Positions 1 through 9,072 of a DNA stretch of 64,000 nucleotides are shown piece by piece. Numbering within the stretch: position 1 is the stretch's first letter; each line of letters begins with the position of its first letter. Below the pieces are notes generated by a model that was not told where the DNA came from, did no database searches, and worked only from the letters and a program-made list of their open reading frames with translations. The position numbers and the translations under genes are program-made. The DNA is from Paeniglutamicibacter sp. Y32M11 (lineage in GTDB: Bacteria > Actinomycetota > Actinomycetes > Actinomycetales > Micrococcaceae), in contig NZ_CP079107.1 of NCBI RefSeq assembly GCF_019285735.1, positions 1,612,001-1,676,000 on the forward strand, written 5' to 3'.

Positions 1-26
1 AGCTGTATGTTTATAGAGCGGAGAAC

Positions 27-2159
27 TTAGCCCTGGTGGAACGTTTTTCCGTTGGCCCGAACCGAGGCACCGACCTGATCAAGGTACGGAGTAATGCCGC
101 CCAGATGCATGGGCCATCCTGCCCCCATGATCATGCACAAATCGATGTCCTCCGGACCAGCAACCACGCCCTCGTTGAGCATCAACCCAATTTCTTGGGC
201 CAAGGCATCCTGCGTACGAACCAATAGTTCCTCCGCCGTACTCGGCGTGTTGCCGAACTCCAGCAGCTCCAGTGTCGAGGCGGGGATTTCTACCGTCCCG
301 TCGGCGGCCGGGACCCAGAGTGAGGTGATGGAGTTCTTGATCAGCGTCTGCTGGTTCGACGAGACGTGGAAGCGCTCGCCGAAAGCAGCATGCAGCGACT
401 CCGAGACGTGGTTGGCCACCGGAATTCCGACCATGGCCAATAACGTGAACGGACTCATCGGCAAACCCATGGGGCGCAGGGCTCCATCGGCCGTCGCGGC
501 GTCGGTGCCATCATCAAAGGCCTTGGCAATCTCACCCATCAGGCGCAGCAGGATGCGATTGACCACAAATGCCGCATTGTCCTTAACCAAAACACTGGTT
601 TTACGAAGTGCCGCGCCCAACGCGAAGGCCGTTGCCAGGGCCACATCATTGGTTTTTTCGGCACGGACAATCTCCAACAGTGGCATCTGGGCCACCGGGT
701 TGAAGAAGTGGAAGCCCACCAACCGCTCGGGGTGGGCCAAATCGCGACCCATCTCGGTGACCGAGAGGGAAGAAGTATTGGTTGCCAGGATGCAGTCGGC
801 GGAGACAACAGCCTCGACCTCGGCAAATACCTGCTTCTTGACCGACAACTCCTCAAAAACTGCCTCGATGACAAAATCGGCATCGGCAAAGGCTGCCTTG
901 GATACCGAACCTGTCACCAGGGCCTTGGTGCGGTTGGCGGCGTCCGGGGAAATTCGCCCCTTGGCCAACTGCTTGTTGATCTCGCCATGAATGTAGTCAA
1001 GGCCCTTCTCTACGCGGGCCGCGTCAACGTCGGTGATGACCACCGGCACCTTCAGACTCTTGGCGAAAATCAGCGCCAGCTGCCCGGCCATCAGCCCGGC
1101 ACCAACAACACCCACCTTGCTCACGGGACGAGCCAACTTCTTATCCGGTGCTCCGGCCGGGCGCTTGGAGCGCTTCTGGACCAGGTCCAGGAAGGCGTAG
1201 ACGGTGTTATGGAACGCGTGGGTCTGCATCAATTCGGTCAGGGCGGCGATTTCCAGTGCCGCAGATTCCGTCTGGGTGATGGATGCCCCGGCTTCGAAGA
1301 CATCGAGCACCTTGGCTGGCGCCGGTGCGGCATTGGAAGTCTTGGACTCCACGAAGGCTCGCGCCTTGGCCGCGGCCGCGGCCCAACGCGCGGTGATCTC
1401 CGGGTTGCCGTTGGGTTCCACGGCGTTGGGGCGCTGCACCGTTATCTCGCCGGTGAGTACAGCATCTGCCCAGAGCAGTGATTGCTCCAGGAAATCTGCG
1501 GATTCAAACAATGTGTCGGCGATGCCCAGCTTGGCGGCAGTTACACCGTTAAGCGAGCGGTTATTGTTCAGCGGGTTTTCGATCATGACCGTCATGGCTG
1601 CCTCGGGTCCGATCAGGCGCGGCAGTCGGTAGACTCCGCCCCAGCCCGGGACCAACCCGATGAAGGCCTCGGGCAGGCCGATGCCGTTGGCTCCACTGGA
1701 GACGGTGCGGTAGGTGCAGGCCAGAGCAATTTCCAGGCCACCGCCGAGGGCCACACCATTGATGAGGGCGAAGGTGGGGACCCCGAGGTCGGCCAACAGA
1801 TCGTAGGCACTGTGACCTAGAGAAGCCATGGCGGCACCGTTTTGCGGTGAGGCCAGGGATTTGACGCCATTCAAATCCGCGCCGGCGACCAGGTAGTGGG
1901 GTTTACCGGTGAGCGCCAGTGCCTGGATTTCCCCTGCTGCCGCGCGCTTTTTTTGCTCGGTAAGTTTCGCGTGCAGTTCCAGCAGGGTATTCGGGCCCAG
2001 CGTGGTGGGCTTGGAATGGTCAAAACCGTTATCGAGGGTCAGCAGCGCGATCGTGGCACCGCTGGGTAGTTGCACATCCTCGATCAGCGAGTGCGTGATG
2101 ATCTCGTCCGGGACCATCGCGGCCAGGGAAGCGAAGTTTTCTTTGGTGCTGGAGCTCAT
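27..2159 (-). CDS. fadB: Trifunctional-type fatty acid oxidation protein: enoyl-CoA hydratase / 3-hydroxyacyl-CoA dehydrogenase
   Basis: Carries out two consecutive beta-oxidation steps: hydration of trans-2-enoyl-CoA and NAD-dependent oxidation of 3-hydroxyacyl-CoA, in the cytosol. The 710-residue protein has an N-terminal crotonase domain (roughly residues 20-250; an oxyanion-hole-like stretch NGVALGGGLEIALAC), then a Rossmann 3-hydroxyacyl-CoA dehydrogenase domain with the dinucleotide loop VGAGLMAGQ near residue 350, the ATNTSSLSVTEM and FHFFNPVAQMPLLEIV stretches, and a C-terminal HADH helical domain. Length fits FadB/FadJ alpha subunits. I start at the ATG at 2159 because the GGAAAGG upstream is then spaced about 12 nt; an in-frame ATG at 2171 overlaps the thiolase stop but leaves no ribosome-site spacing. 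It follows the thiolase gene directly, so the two form a fadBA-like operon. Function is solid; substrate chain length is not visible. Confidence 0.93.
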   Translation of the reverse strand: MSSSTKENFASLAAMVPDEIITHSLIEDVQLPSGATIALLTLDNGFDHSKPTTLGPNTLLELHAKLTEQKKRAAAGEIQALALTGKPHYLVAGADLNGVKSLASPQNGAAMASLGHSAYDLLADLGVPTFALINGVALGGGLEIALACTYRTVSSGANGIGLPEAFIGLVPGWGGVYRLPRLIGPEAAMTVMIENPLNNNRSLNGVTAAKLGIADTLFESADFLEQSLLWADAVLTGEITVQRPNAVEPNGNPEITARWAAAAAKARAFVESKTSNAAPAPAKVLDVFEAGASITQTESAALEIAALTELMQTHAFHNTVYAFLDLVQKRSKRPAGAPDKKLARPVSKVGVVGAGLMAGQLALIFAKSLKVPVVITDVDAARVEKGLDYIHGEINKQLAKGRISPDAANRTKALVTGSVSKAAFADADFVIEAVFEELSVKKQVFAEVEAVVSADCILATNTSSLSVTEMGRDLAHPERLVGFHFFNPVAQMPLLEIVRAEKTNDVALATAFALGAALRKTSVLVKDNAAFVVNRILLRLMGEIAKAFDDGTDAATADGALRPMGLPMSPFTLLAMVGIPVANHVSESLHAAFGERFHVSSNQQTLIKNSITSLWVPAADGTVEIPASTLELLEFGNTPSTAEELLVRTQDALAQEIGLMLNEGVVAGPEDIDLCMIMGAGWPMHLGGITPYLDQVGASVRANGKTFHQG

Positions 2160-2163
2160 GGCC

Positions 2164-3402
2164 TTAGGCATCCTTTCCGAAGTCTGCGTGGTGCGGGTTT
2201 TCCCACACCACGGTGCCGCCCATGCCCAAGCCGATGCACATGGTGGTTAGTCCGTAGCGGACGGTGGGGTCCTGCTCAAATTGGCGAGCCAGCTGGTTCA
2301 TTAGGCGGACGCCCGAGGAGGCCAGCGGGTGCCCCACGGCGATGGCGCCGCCGTAACGGTTCACTCTCTCATCGGTGTCCTTGATCCCGTAGTGGTCAAG
2401 GAAGGAGAGTACCTGCACGGCGAAGGCCTCGTTGATTTCAAAGAGTCCGATGTCCTCGATACTCAGTCCGGCCTGAGCCAGTGCCTTTTCGGTGGCGGGG
2501 ACCGGGCCGATGCCCATGACCGAGGGATCAACCCCGGCAAAGGCGTAGGAGACGAGGCGCATTTTGACCTTCAGCCCCAGTTCTTCGGCAGCCTGCGCGC
2601 TGGCCAGTACCGCCGCGGTGGCGCCGTCGTTCAGGCCGGCCGCGTTGCCGGCGGTGACTCGACCGTGAGCGCGGAAGGGAGTGCGCAATTCGGCGAGTGA
2701 GTGAAGTGTGGTGCCCGGTCGTGGTGGCTCATCGGTGGTGTGCAGCTTAAATCCCTCGCCGGGACGTTGGGCTGCCACCGGGACCATGTCCGGTTGGATA
2801 TTCCCTGCCGCATAGGCGGCTGCCAGCTTGGTTTGGGAGGCCACCGCGTAGGCGTCGGCGCGTTGTTTGGTGATGGCGGGGAAGCGATCGTGCAGATTTT
2901 CGGCGGTATTGCCCATGTTCAGGGCCGCCGGATCAACGATGCGTTCGGAAAGGAAACGCGGATTCGGGTCGGCACCGGCGCCCATCGGGTGGTTGCCCAT
3001 GTGCTCAACACCGCCGGCGATGACCACGTCGTAGGCCCCAAAGGCAATGGAACCGGCGGTGGAGGTCACGGCCGTCATGGCGCCGGCGCACATCCTATCG
3101 ATGGCGAAGCCCGGGACGGATTGCGGCAGACCGGCCAGCAGTGCTGCCGTGCGTCCGATGGTCAGGCCCTGATCACCGGTCTGTGTGGTGGCGGCGATCG
3201 CCACCTCATCGATCCGCTCCGCGGGGAGCGAGGGGTTGCGGCGCATCAGTTCACGGATGCATTTGACCACGAGGTCATCGGCGCGGGTGCCGTGGTAAAT
3301 ACCCTTGTCTCCGGCCTTGCCGAAGGGGGTGCGGACGCCGTCGACGAAGACGACGTCGCGGACAGGCCGCGGATTGCGAGTGTTCACTGACTGGGGGCTC
3401 AC
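2164..3402 (-). CDS. fadA: Acetyl-CoA C-acyltransferase (thiolase)
   Basis: Catalyses thiolytic cleavage of 3-ketoacyl-CoA, the last step of beta-oxidation, and partners the hydratase/dehydrogenase encoded just downstream. Thiolase landmarks are all present: nucleophilic cysteine in DRMCAGAMTA, the N-E-A-F stretch FEINEAFAVQ, the histidine in AVGHPLASSG, and the second catalytic cysteine in TMCIGLGMGG near the C-terminus. The length of 412 aa is normal. The start is a GTG at 3402 preceded by AAGGAG at 5-6 nt spacing; a longer open frame to 3519 runs through the RNase D terminator and has no family similarity, so I reject it. The promoter should lie in 3403-3490. Confidence 0.94.
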   Translation of the reverse strand: MSPQSVNTRNPRPVRDVVFVDGVRTPFGKAGDKGIYHGTRADDLVVKCIRELMRRNPSLPAERIDEVAIAATTQTGDQGLTIGRTAALLAGLPQSVPGFAIDRMCAGAMTAVTSTAGSIAFGAYDVVIAGGVEHMGNHPMGAGADPNPRFLSERIVDPAALNMGNTAENLHDRFPAITKQRADAYAVASQTKLAAAYAAGNIQPDMVPVAAQRPGEGFKLHTTDEPPRPGTTLHSLAELRTPFRAHGRVTAGNAAGLNDGATAAVLASAQAAEELGLKVKMRLVSYAFAGVDPSVMGIGPVPATEKALAQAGLSIEDIGLFEINEAFAVQVLSFLDHYGIKDTDERVNRYGGAIAVGHPLASSGVRLMNQLARQFEQDPTVRYGLTTMCIGLGMGGTVVWENPHHADFGKDA

Positions 3403-3491
3403 CGGTACTCCTTGAATGGATGATGGAATGTGATCCACCCCATACGCTACTGGTGAGTAACTTAGAGTGCAAGCCCAGCACCCGAGCCCCA

Positions 3492-3540
3492 GAAAAAAGC
3501 CGGGCGGGATTGACCCCACAAGGGGTAAATCCCGCCCGGC
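3492..3540 (-). terminator. Rho-independent terminator after the RNase D gene
   Basis: A 13-bp outer stem (3499-3511 with 3528-3540) continues into a 5-bp inner stem with a four-base loop. Read on the minus strand it is followed at once by six T residues (3492-3498). It separates RNase D from the thiolase operon. Confidence 0.88.
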
Positions 3541-3546
3541 GCAGAA

Positions 3547-4857
3547 CTAGCGCTTGGCTAATTCGTCGGGGTCCAACAAGGCCACGGTAATCACCGGGCA
3601 GAGCAGTTCAATCTGCCACGACCGGGCACCGAGTTCGACCAACGCGGCGGCCACGGAGTCCGGATCAATCTGTGCCGGCGGGCTCCAGCAGAGTCGACGC
3701 AGCGTATCGGGGGTGAGCATGTTCTCGGTCGGGATATTCAGGGCCTCGGCGGTGCGCGTGATCCGCTCCTTGGCGGTCTGCAAGCGCGCCGCGGCTACCG
3801 GGTCCTTATCCGCCCAGACCCGCGGTGGTGGCGGTGCGTTGGTCGGGACCTGATTCGGCGGCAGATCCTCGGTGACTTGGGCTTCCTGCAGGGCGTGGAG
3901 CCACTTGGGCGCATCTCGCCCGGCGGAACGGCCGTGGAAGCCGGGGGTCTTTAGTAGTGCCGGGACGCTCTTGGGCTTGGCCTTGGCGGCCGCCACCAGG
4001 GCGGAGTCGGGAATCAAGCGGCCCGGAGCCACATCGCGGGTCTTGGCCAAGGCCTCACGGGTCTCCCAGAGTGAACGAACCGCCGCCAACGTGCGACGAT
4101 CACGAATCTGGTGCAGTCCGGAGGTGCGACGCCAGGGATCAATGCGCGCCGGTGCCGGCGGGGCGGTACGTACGGCCTCAAATTCCTCTTCGGCATAGGC
4201 CAGCTTGCCGTCGGATTCCAGGATCTTGATCAGTTCCAGACGCAATTGATCAAGCACCTCAACATCCAGCGCCGCGTAGCGCAGCCACGGTTCGGGCAGC
4301 GGACGGGTTGACCAGTCGGCTGCCGAATGCTCCTTGGCCAGGCGCAGGCCCAGCAGGGATTCCACGGCCGGACCCAGGCCCACGCGCGGCAATCCGGCAA
4401 TGCGGCCGGCCAGCTCGGTATCAAAGAGGCGGGTGGGGCTCATGCCCAGTTCGCGCAGGCACGGCAGATCCTGCGAGGCGGCGTGCAGAATCCAGATTTC
4501 CTCCCCGATGGCCTCCTGAATCGGGGCCAGATCCTCAAAGGGGACGGGGTCGATCAGCCAGGAACCCGATCCCTCGCGGCGCAACTGCACCAGGAAGGCG
4601 CGCTGGCCGTAGCGGAAGCCGGAGGCGCGCTCGGCGTCGATGGAGACCGGACCGGTGCCAGCGGCGATGGCTCGAGCCGCCCGGGCGAGTCCGGGCGCGG
4701 TGGTGATGACCTCGGGAACTCCGTCGCGCGGGGTATCGAGCAGGATGGGCTCGGGGGCCGGCGGCTGCGGTTCTTCCTCCGTTTGCGAGCTCAACAAGGG
4801 CTCGGACTCGAGGTCTTCGGTGCGGCTGGTGTTCGTGGCGTGGGGGGTACGGGTCAT
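3547..4857 (-). CDS. rnd: Ribonuclease D-type 3'-5' exonuclease with HRDC domain
   Basis: Predicted DEDD-superfamily 3'-5' exoribonuclease for tRNA or other stable-RNA maturation. The N-terminal exonuclease domain shows the acidic residues in SIDAERASGFRYGQ, ASQDLPCL and the YAALDVEVL (Y-x3-D) stretch typical of DEDDy enzymes. An HRDC-like helical domain follows around residues 225-310 (WETREALAKTRDVAPGRLIPDSAL), then a second C-terminal helical region, as in actinobacterial RNase D proteins of about 430 aa. I begin at the ATG at 4857 (MTRTPHATN); the open frame reaches 4995 but its first 46 codons overlap the DUF3000 gene and look non-coding. The gene follows DUF3000 on the same strand, a common actinobacterial pairing. 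Confidence 0.88.
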   Translation of the reverse strand: MTRTPHATNTSRTEDLESEPLLSSQTEEEPQPPAPEPILLDTPRDGVPEVITTAPGLARAARAIAAGTGPVSIDAERASGFRYGQRAFLVQLRREGSGSWLIDPVPFEDLAPIQEAIGEEIWILHAASQDLPCLRELGMSPTRLFDTELAGRIAGLPRVGLGPAVESLLGLRLAKEHSAADWSTRPLPEPWLRYAALDVEVLDQLRLELIKILESDGKLAYAEEEFEAVRTAPPAPARIDPWRRTSGLHQIRDRRTLAAVRSLWETREALAKTRDVAPGRLIPDSALVAAAKAKPKSVPALLKTPGFHGRSAGRDAPKWLHALQEAQVTEDLPPNQVPTNAPPPPRVWADKDPVAAARLQTAKERITRTAEALNIPTENMLTPDTLRRLCWSPPAQIDPDSVAAALVELGARSWQIELLCPVITVALLDPDELAKR

Positions 4858-4910
4858 GGTGTCACCAATTCTAGTACCGATTGCGGTGCGCCCGGTGGTG
4901 CCGTGCCGTG

Positions 4911-5525
4911 CTAGGAGAGGCGACGGTGGGGAAGAGCCGTAACACCGCTGGGTAGCGGGGGCAACCCGGCAAAGGTGCAGACCATGTCCGCCCACGCCTG
5001 CAGGTGAGCGGAGATGTCTTGGTCCCCGGGGGTCCAGGAGGCGCGTAATTCAATGTCGATGGTCTCCGCGCGGTTGGCCAGGATGCCATAGCTCTCCGAG
5101 AGCACGCGGGTGGTGGTGCCACCGGCCTGCCGGTAGTCGGCGCCCGACTCGTTGAGCGCATCAAGCAACCAGGTCCAGGCGACCGAGCCGAGCATCGCAT
5201 CGTTGCCCATTTCGGCATCCATGCGTGCTCGAATGTAGGTCACGATGCGGAAGGTGCCGTCCCAGAGGGCCGAACCGGCGGGATCGTGGAGCAGGACGAA
5301 GCGGCCGGTGGCCAGTTCCTCCCCATGCGCTTCCTCGGCGCCGTGCCCCCGGCGCGGCGTGCGCTCGTAGACATCTGCCGACAGCGCCAAGGCGTAGGGT
5401 GCCAAGCGTGCCGGGGCGGGGATTTCCCGCAATGAGATTTCCTTGCGGCAGCTGGCGCGGCGAACCGCGGCCAGCGCGTCAAGGAAGGCCGGTGGCACTG
5501 CTTGAATGGGTCCATGGGTTGTCAC
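4911..5525 (-). CDS. DUF3000 family protein
   Basis: A 204-residue actinobacterial protein of unknown function recognised as DUF3000: N-terminal helical stretch FLDALAAVRRASCRKEISLREIP, a central FVLLHDPAGSALWDGTFRIVTYIRA block and the AWTWLLDAL segment. No signal peptide or membrane segment. It is typically found immediately upstream of RNase D, as here. The start is a GTG at 5525 placed 6 nt after a TAGACT -10 box (5532-5537), so the message is probably leaderless. The biochemical role is unknown. Confidence 0.82.
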   Translation of the reverse strand: MTTHGPIQAVPPAFLDALAAVRRASCRKEISLREIPAPARLAPYALALSADVYERTPRRGHGAEEAHGEELATGRFVLLHDPAGSALWDGTFRIVTYIRARMDAEMGNDAMLGSVAWTWLLDALNESGADYRQAGGTTTRVLSESYGILANRAETIDIELRASWTPGDQDISAHLQAWADMVCTFAGLPPLPSGVTALPHRRLS

Positions 5526-5531
5526 ATGGCG

Positions 5532-5537
5532 AGTCTA
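5532..5537 (-). promoter_or_regulatory. -10 box for leaderless DUF3000 transcript
   Basis: TAGACT on the minus strand ends 6 nt before the GTG at 5525, putting the likely +1 at the start codon itself. There is no ribosome binding site between them. Confidence 0.6.
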
Positions 5538-5541
5538 AAGT

Positions 5542-5569
5542 GTGCCGCAGGCCGTGAGGCCTGCGGCAC
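5542..5569 (-). terminator. Hairpin after threonine aldolase gene
   Basis: A perfect 12-bp GC-rich stem (5542-5553 with 5558-5569) and a GTGA loop lie between the aldolase stop and the DUF3000 promoter. The T-tract is poor, so termination may be inefficient. Confidence 0.6.
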
Positions 5570-5587
5570 GCCGCAAAGTCTTAGCGG

Positions 5588-6649
5588 CTAGTTTCTGCCC
5601 AGTTCTTCACGCAGTGCGGCGAGGAAGGCATCAACGTCGGTCTCGGTGGTATCAAAGGAGCACATCCAACGGACCTGATTTGCCGCCCGGTCCCAGTCGT
5701 AGAAGCGGAAGCGCTCACGCAGGGCATCTGCCACGTTGTTGGGCAGCGTGGCAAAGACGCCGTTGGACTGCGTGGGGTAGAGCAACTCAACACCATCGGT
5801 TGCCTGCACCCCGGCCGAGAGCCGGGCCGCCATGGCATTGGCGTGCGCCGCCGAATCCAGCCACAGGTCGGTGCCGTAGAGCGCCAATAGCTGGGCGGAG
5901 ATGAAGCGCATCTTGGAGGCCAACTGCATGTTCATTTTGCGCAGGTACTTGATGGACTCGGCCGGGCCCGGGGTGAGCGTGACGATTCCTTCACCAAACA
6001 TGATGCCGTTTTTGGTGCCCCCGAGAGACAGGATGTCGATGCCGGTGCCGGTGGTCATCTCGCCCAGCCCCACACCCAGGGCGGCGGCGGCATTGGAGAT
6101 CCGAGCGCCGTCCATGTGGACGCGCATGCCCAGGGAGTGGGCGTGCTCGGTGATGGCGCGCAGCTCTTCCAGGGTGTACAGGGTACCCAGTTCGGTGGAC
6201 TGCGTCAGGGAGACGGCCAACGGCTGAGCGCGGTGCTCGTCGCCCCAGCCCCAGGCCTCCTTGTTGATGGCCTCAACCGTGAGCTTGCCATCGGTGGTGG
6301 GAACCGAGAGCAGCTTCATGCCCCCAATGCGCTCCGGTGCACCGTTCTCATCGACGTTGATGTGCGCGCTTTGCGCGCAGATGACCGCGCCCCAGCGGGG
6401 CAGCAGCGACTGCAGGGCAGTGACGTTGGCGCCGGTGCCGTTAAAGACCGGGAAGATGGTGGCGGTTTCGCCAAAATGTCCGGCGATCACGCGGCCGAGC
6501 TCGGCGGTGTACTCATCCTCGCCGTAGGCAACCTGGTGTCCACCGTTGGCACTGGTGATCGCGGCCAACACTTCCGGGTGGATTCCGGAGTAGTTATCGG
6601 AGGCGAATCCGCGCACGGAGGTGTCGTGGTTGATGGAAGTCACTGTCAT
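5588..6649 (-). CDS. Low-specificity threonine aldolase (PLP-dependent beta-eliminating lyase)
   Basis: Predicted PLP enzyme of fold type I that splits L-threonine or allo-threonine to glycine and acetaldehyde. Family features: FASDNYSGIHPEV at the N-terminus, the conserved YGEDEYT motif, QSAHINVDENGAPE, the PLP-contact MDGARISNAAAALG and the Schiff-base lysine in LSLGGTKNG. At 353 aa it has the normal length. AGGA sits just upstream of the ATG at 6649. The next gene upstream (SDR) has its own promoter, so this may be a separate unit. Substrate stereochemistry cannot be told from sequence. Confidence 0.9.
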   Translation of the reverse strand: MTVTSINHDTSVRGFASDNYSGIHPEVLAAITSANGGHQVAYGEDEYTAELGRVIAGHFGETATIFPVFNGTGANVTALQSLLPRWGAVICAQSAHINVDENGAPERIGGMKLLSVPTTDGKLTVEAINKEAWGWGDEHRAQPLAVSLTQSTELGTLYTLEELRAITEHAHSLGMRVHMDGARISNAAAALGVGLGEMTTGTGIDILSLGGTKNGIMFGEGIVTLTPGPAESIKYLRKMNMQLASKMRFISAQLLALYGTDLWLDSAAHANAMAARLSAGVQATDGVELLYPTQSNGVFATLPNNVADALRERFRFYDWDRAANQVRWMCSFDTTETDVDAFLAALREELGRN

Positions 6650-6701
6650 GGGGTCCTAACTCAGGTGGTGCACGTGATGTGGAGGTGTTGGGGTGTCGGT
6701 C

Positions 6702-7430
6702 TCAGAGCACCGGCAAGTGGATGCGCGCGCCGTTGAGCTGCGCGGCGTCGTGCGTGAAAAGCTCAAGCGCCGCGGTGCCCAGTGCCGAAACATCGGTGAA
6801 TCCGGCGGTGGAACGATCCGGGTGTGCGGCGCGGGTGGCGGGGTCGGTGAACGCCTTGATGACCCAGCGCACCGCGGCCGCTCGCTGCGGTACCGGTGCC
6901 AGCTTGTTTCCGGACTGGGCCATTCGTAGCTCCGCAGCCACCGACTTCATCCAGGCCTCGGCTGCCGCCTTGGCCGTGGAGTAGTTGGCGTTCGAACCGC
7001 TGGGTGCATCCACCGCCGTGGCCGAGACGATGGCAATGCGTCCGCATGCCGAGGCCACCAGGTCGTCGCGGAAGACCCGGGAGGTGTTGCGCAGCGTGCC
7101 AAGAATCTGGGTGTGCAGGTACGCATAGTCATCGTCGATTTGCCCGGGCAGTCCCTTGCCGCCGCGCCAACCGCCTACCAGGTGCAAGAGTCCGTCAATG
7201 GGCCCGCGTTCGGTGTCGATCAATGCGTGGAGTTCGGAGACCGCGCCATGGTTGGTCAGATCCACCTCGTAGCGCCCATGCACAAACGGCAGGGCCGTTG
7301 CCAGCCGATCGGCGTTCGAACCCGCGGCCAGCACCGTGGCCCCGGCATCGCAGAGCGCTCGCGCCACCGCGACACCGGCGGCGGAGGTGGCTCCGGCAAT
7401 CAGTATCGTCACATCATGAAGTTCGCCCAT
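6702..7430 (-). CDS. SDR family NAD(P)-dependent oxidoreductase
   Basis: Short-chain dehydrogenase/reductase of 242 residues. The N-terminal Rossmann fold carries a glycine-rich loop (IAGATSAAGVAVARAL), followed by the acidic DLTNHGAVSELH region, LLHLVGGWRGG in place of the NNAG motif, and a catalytic-type Y-x3-K in NYSTAKAAAEAWMKSV. The substrate is unknown. The ATG at 7430 lies exactly 7 nt behind a TAGACT -10 box, which supports this start. In actinobacteria such SDR genes are often next to the DUF6421 gene found immediately upstream here. Confidence 0.85.
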   Translation of the reverse strand: MGELHDVTILIAGATSAAGVAVARALCDAGATVLAAGSNADRLATALPFVHGRYEVDLTNHGAVSELHALIDTERGPIDGLLHLVGGWRGGKGLPGQIDDDYAYLHTQILGTLRNTSRVFRDDLVASACGRIAIVSATAVDAPSGSNANYSTAKAAAEAWMKSVAAELRMAQSGNKLAPVPQRAAAVRWVIKAFTDPATRAAHPDRSTAGFTDVSALGTAALELFTHDAAQLNGARIHLPVL

Positions 7431-7437
7431 GGAAGTT

Positions 7438-7443
7438 AGTCTA
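7438..7443 (-). promoter_or_regulatory. -10 box for leaderless SDR transcript
   Basis: TAGACT (minus strand) followed by 7 nt and then the ATG at 7430. The spacing predicts transcription starting at the initiation codon. Confidence 0.6.
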
Positions 7444-7473
7444 TCGCTCGTTTCGGCGGATTGAGATGGCTAT

Positions 7474-8847
7474 TTAGATGCTGGAGGTGCCGGTAATACC
7501 CACGGTGGACTCGATGATCGGGCGCATCTTCTTGCTCAGTGCCTCGTAGAACATCGAGAGCGGGAATTCGTCATCCATCACCTGGTCGGTCATTTCACGT
7601 AGGGGGGCGTTCAGCGGCAGGGCGTCCGGGCCCTTGGCCCAGGTGGAGGCGGGGTGCGGGGTCAGGGTGGTGGAGACCAGCTCGTAGGCTGCCAACCAGT
7701 GAGAGATCTTCGGGCGATCAATGGAGCGCCAGTAGAGCTCGTCGATGGAGTCCCCGAGGGCGCACACGACCTCCGGGACCTGATCCCAGTCGATGCTCAG
7801 CTTGGTGTCCGTCCAGTGCAGCACGTGGTGCTGGTGCATCCAGGCGAAGAGCAGCTGTCCACCCACGGCGTCATAGTTGCGGGTACGCGTACCGGTAATG
7901 GCGAAGCGGAAAATCCTGTCGAAGATGACCGCATACTGGACGAGCTTGGCGTGGTGGCGGGTGACGGGATCGTGCGCCTCGTCACGGGAGATTTTGACCG
8001 ATTCGCGGAAGGCCGTGAGATCGCAGCGCAGTTCCTCGAGCGAGTACAGGAAGAAGGGCATACGCTGCTTGATCATGAACGGGTCAAAGGGCAGATCGCC
8101 ACGCATGTGCGTCCGGTCGTGGATCAGGTCCCACATCACGAAGGTCTCTTCGGTCAGTGACTGATCGGTGAGCATGGCAGCAGCATCGGCGGGGAGTTCG
8201 AGGTTGGTGATGTGTGATGCTTCCTTCAGGACGCGGCGGAAGCGCGCGGCCTCGCGATCCTGGAAGATGGCACCCCAGGTGAAGGACGGAGTTTCACGGA
8301 TGGCCACGGACTCGGGGAAAAGCACCGCCGAATTGGTGTCATAGCCGGGAGTGAAATCCAGGAAACGCAGCGGAACAAAAAGCTTGTTGCTGTACTCCCC
8401 GGCTTCCAAAGAACCGATGAAATCGGGCCAAATGACCTCGATGAGGACCGCCTCGAGCAAGCGGTCGGTGGAACCGTTCTGCGTGTACATCGGGAAAAGC
8501 ACCAGGTGACGCAGTCCGTCAATGCGTGCGAGCTGAGGGGTAAAGGCCAGCAGCGAGTCTAAGAAGTCCGGGACACCGAATCCGGAGGCCGACCAGGCCT
8601 CAAGATCGCTCACCAGGGCGGTGAGGTAGGCCGCGTCGTGCTCAAAGTGAGGAGCTAAATCTCGGATCGAATCGGCAATCACGGTCAGCAGTTCCGTGGC
8701 GTGAGATTTGTTGGCTTCTTCGGGTACCGAGCCGTCGTGTCCCTGGAGTCCCTGGAACGTGGTTGCTGCCGCCTTCAGTGTCAGCCAAGATTCGGCGACG
8801 ATGAGCTCTGAATTGGAGAGTGGCTTGGGAAGAGTTGCGTGTGACAT
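7474..8847 (-). CDS. DUF6421 family protein
   Basis: A 457-residue cytosolic-looking protein matching the DUF6421 family of actinobacteria; no catalytic motif that I can name. It has histidine- and acidic-rich stretches (MWDLIHDRTHMRGDLPFD, FAWMHQHHVLHWTD) that could bind a metal, which is inference only. I use the ATG at 8847 (MSHATLPKP), preceded by GGGGT, rather than the ATG at 8862, which has no ribosome site. It is transcribed towards the SDR gene 43 nt downstream, suggesting a shared process even though the SDR has its own -10 box. Confidence 0.78.
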   Translation of the reverse strand: MSHATLPKPLSNSELIVAESWLTLKAAATTFQGLQGHDGSVPEEANKSHATELLTVIADSIRDLAPHFEHDAAYLTALVSDLEAWSASGFGVPDFLDSLLAFTPQLARIDGLRHLVLFPMYTQNGSTDRLLEAVLIEVIWPDFIGSLEAGEYSNKLFVPLRFLDFTPGYDTNSAVLFPESVAIRETPSFTWGAIFQDREAARFRRVLKEASHITNLELPADAAAMLTDQSLTEETFVMWDLIHDRTHMRGDLPFDPFMIKQRMPFFLYSLEELRCDLTAFRESVKISRDEAHDPVTRHHAKLVQYAVIFDRIFRFAITGTRTRNYDAVGGQLLFAWMHQHHVLHWTDTKLSIDWDQVPEVVCALGDSIDELYWRSIDRPKISHWLAAYELVSTTLTPHPASTWAKGPDALPLNAPLREMTDQVMDDEFPLSMFYEALSKKMRPIIESTVGITGTSSI

Positions 8848-9072
8848 TTCGGTATACCCCATTTCGGTACTGCTGGAAGCGCCGCCTGTTTCTGCGGGCA
8901 GTTGTTGTTTCCAGCCTAGCTATGGGTAATGGTTGCTGATCGATTATCAATGCAAGCATTAGCAACCCTGTTGCATGTGCGGTGGCTGAGGCATCAAGGT
9001 ACGAGTAGAAGGAATGCTCGGTTCCGGGGCGCCACGCTCATCCCCGGTACCGAGCCGCGAAGACCGAACGGA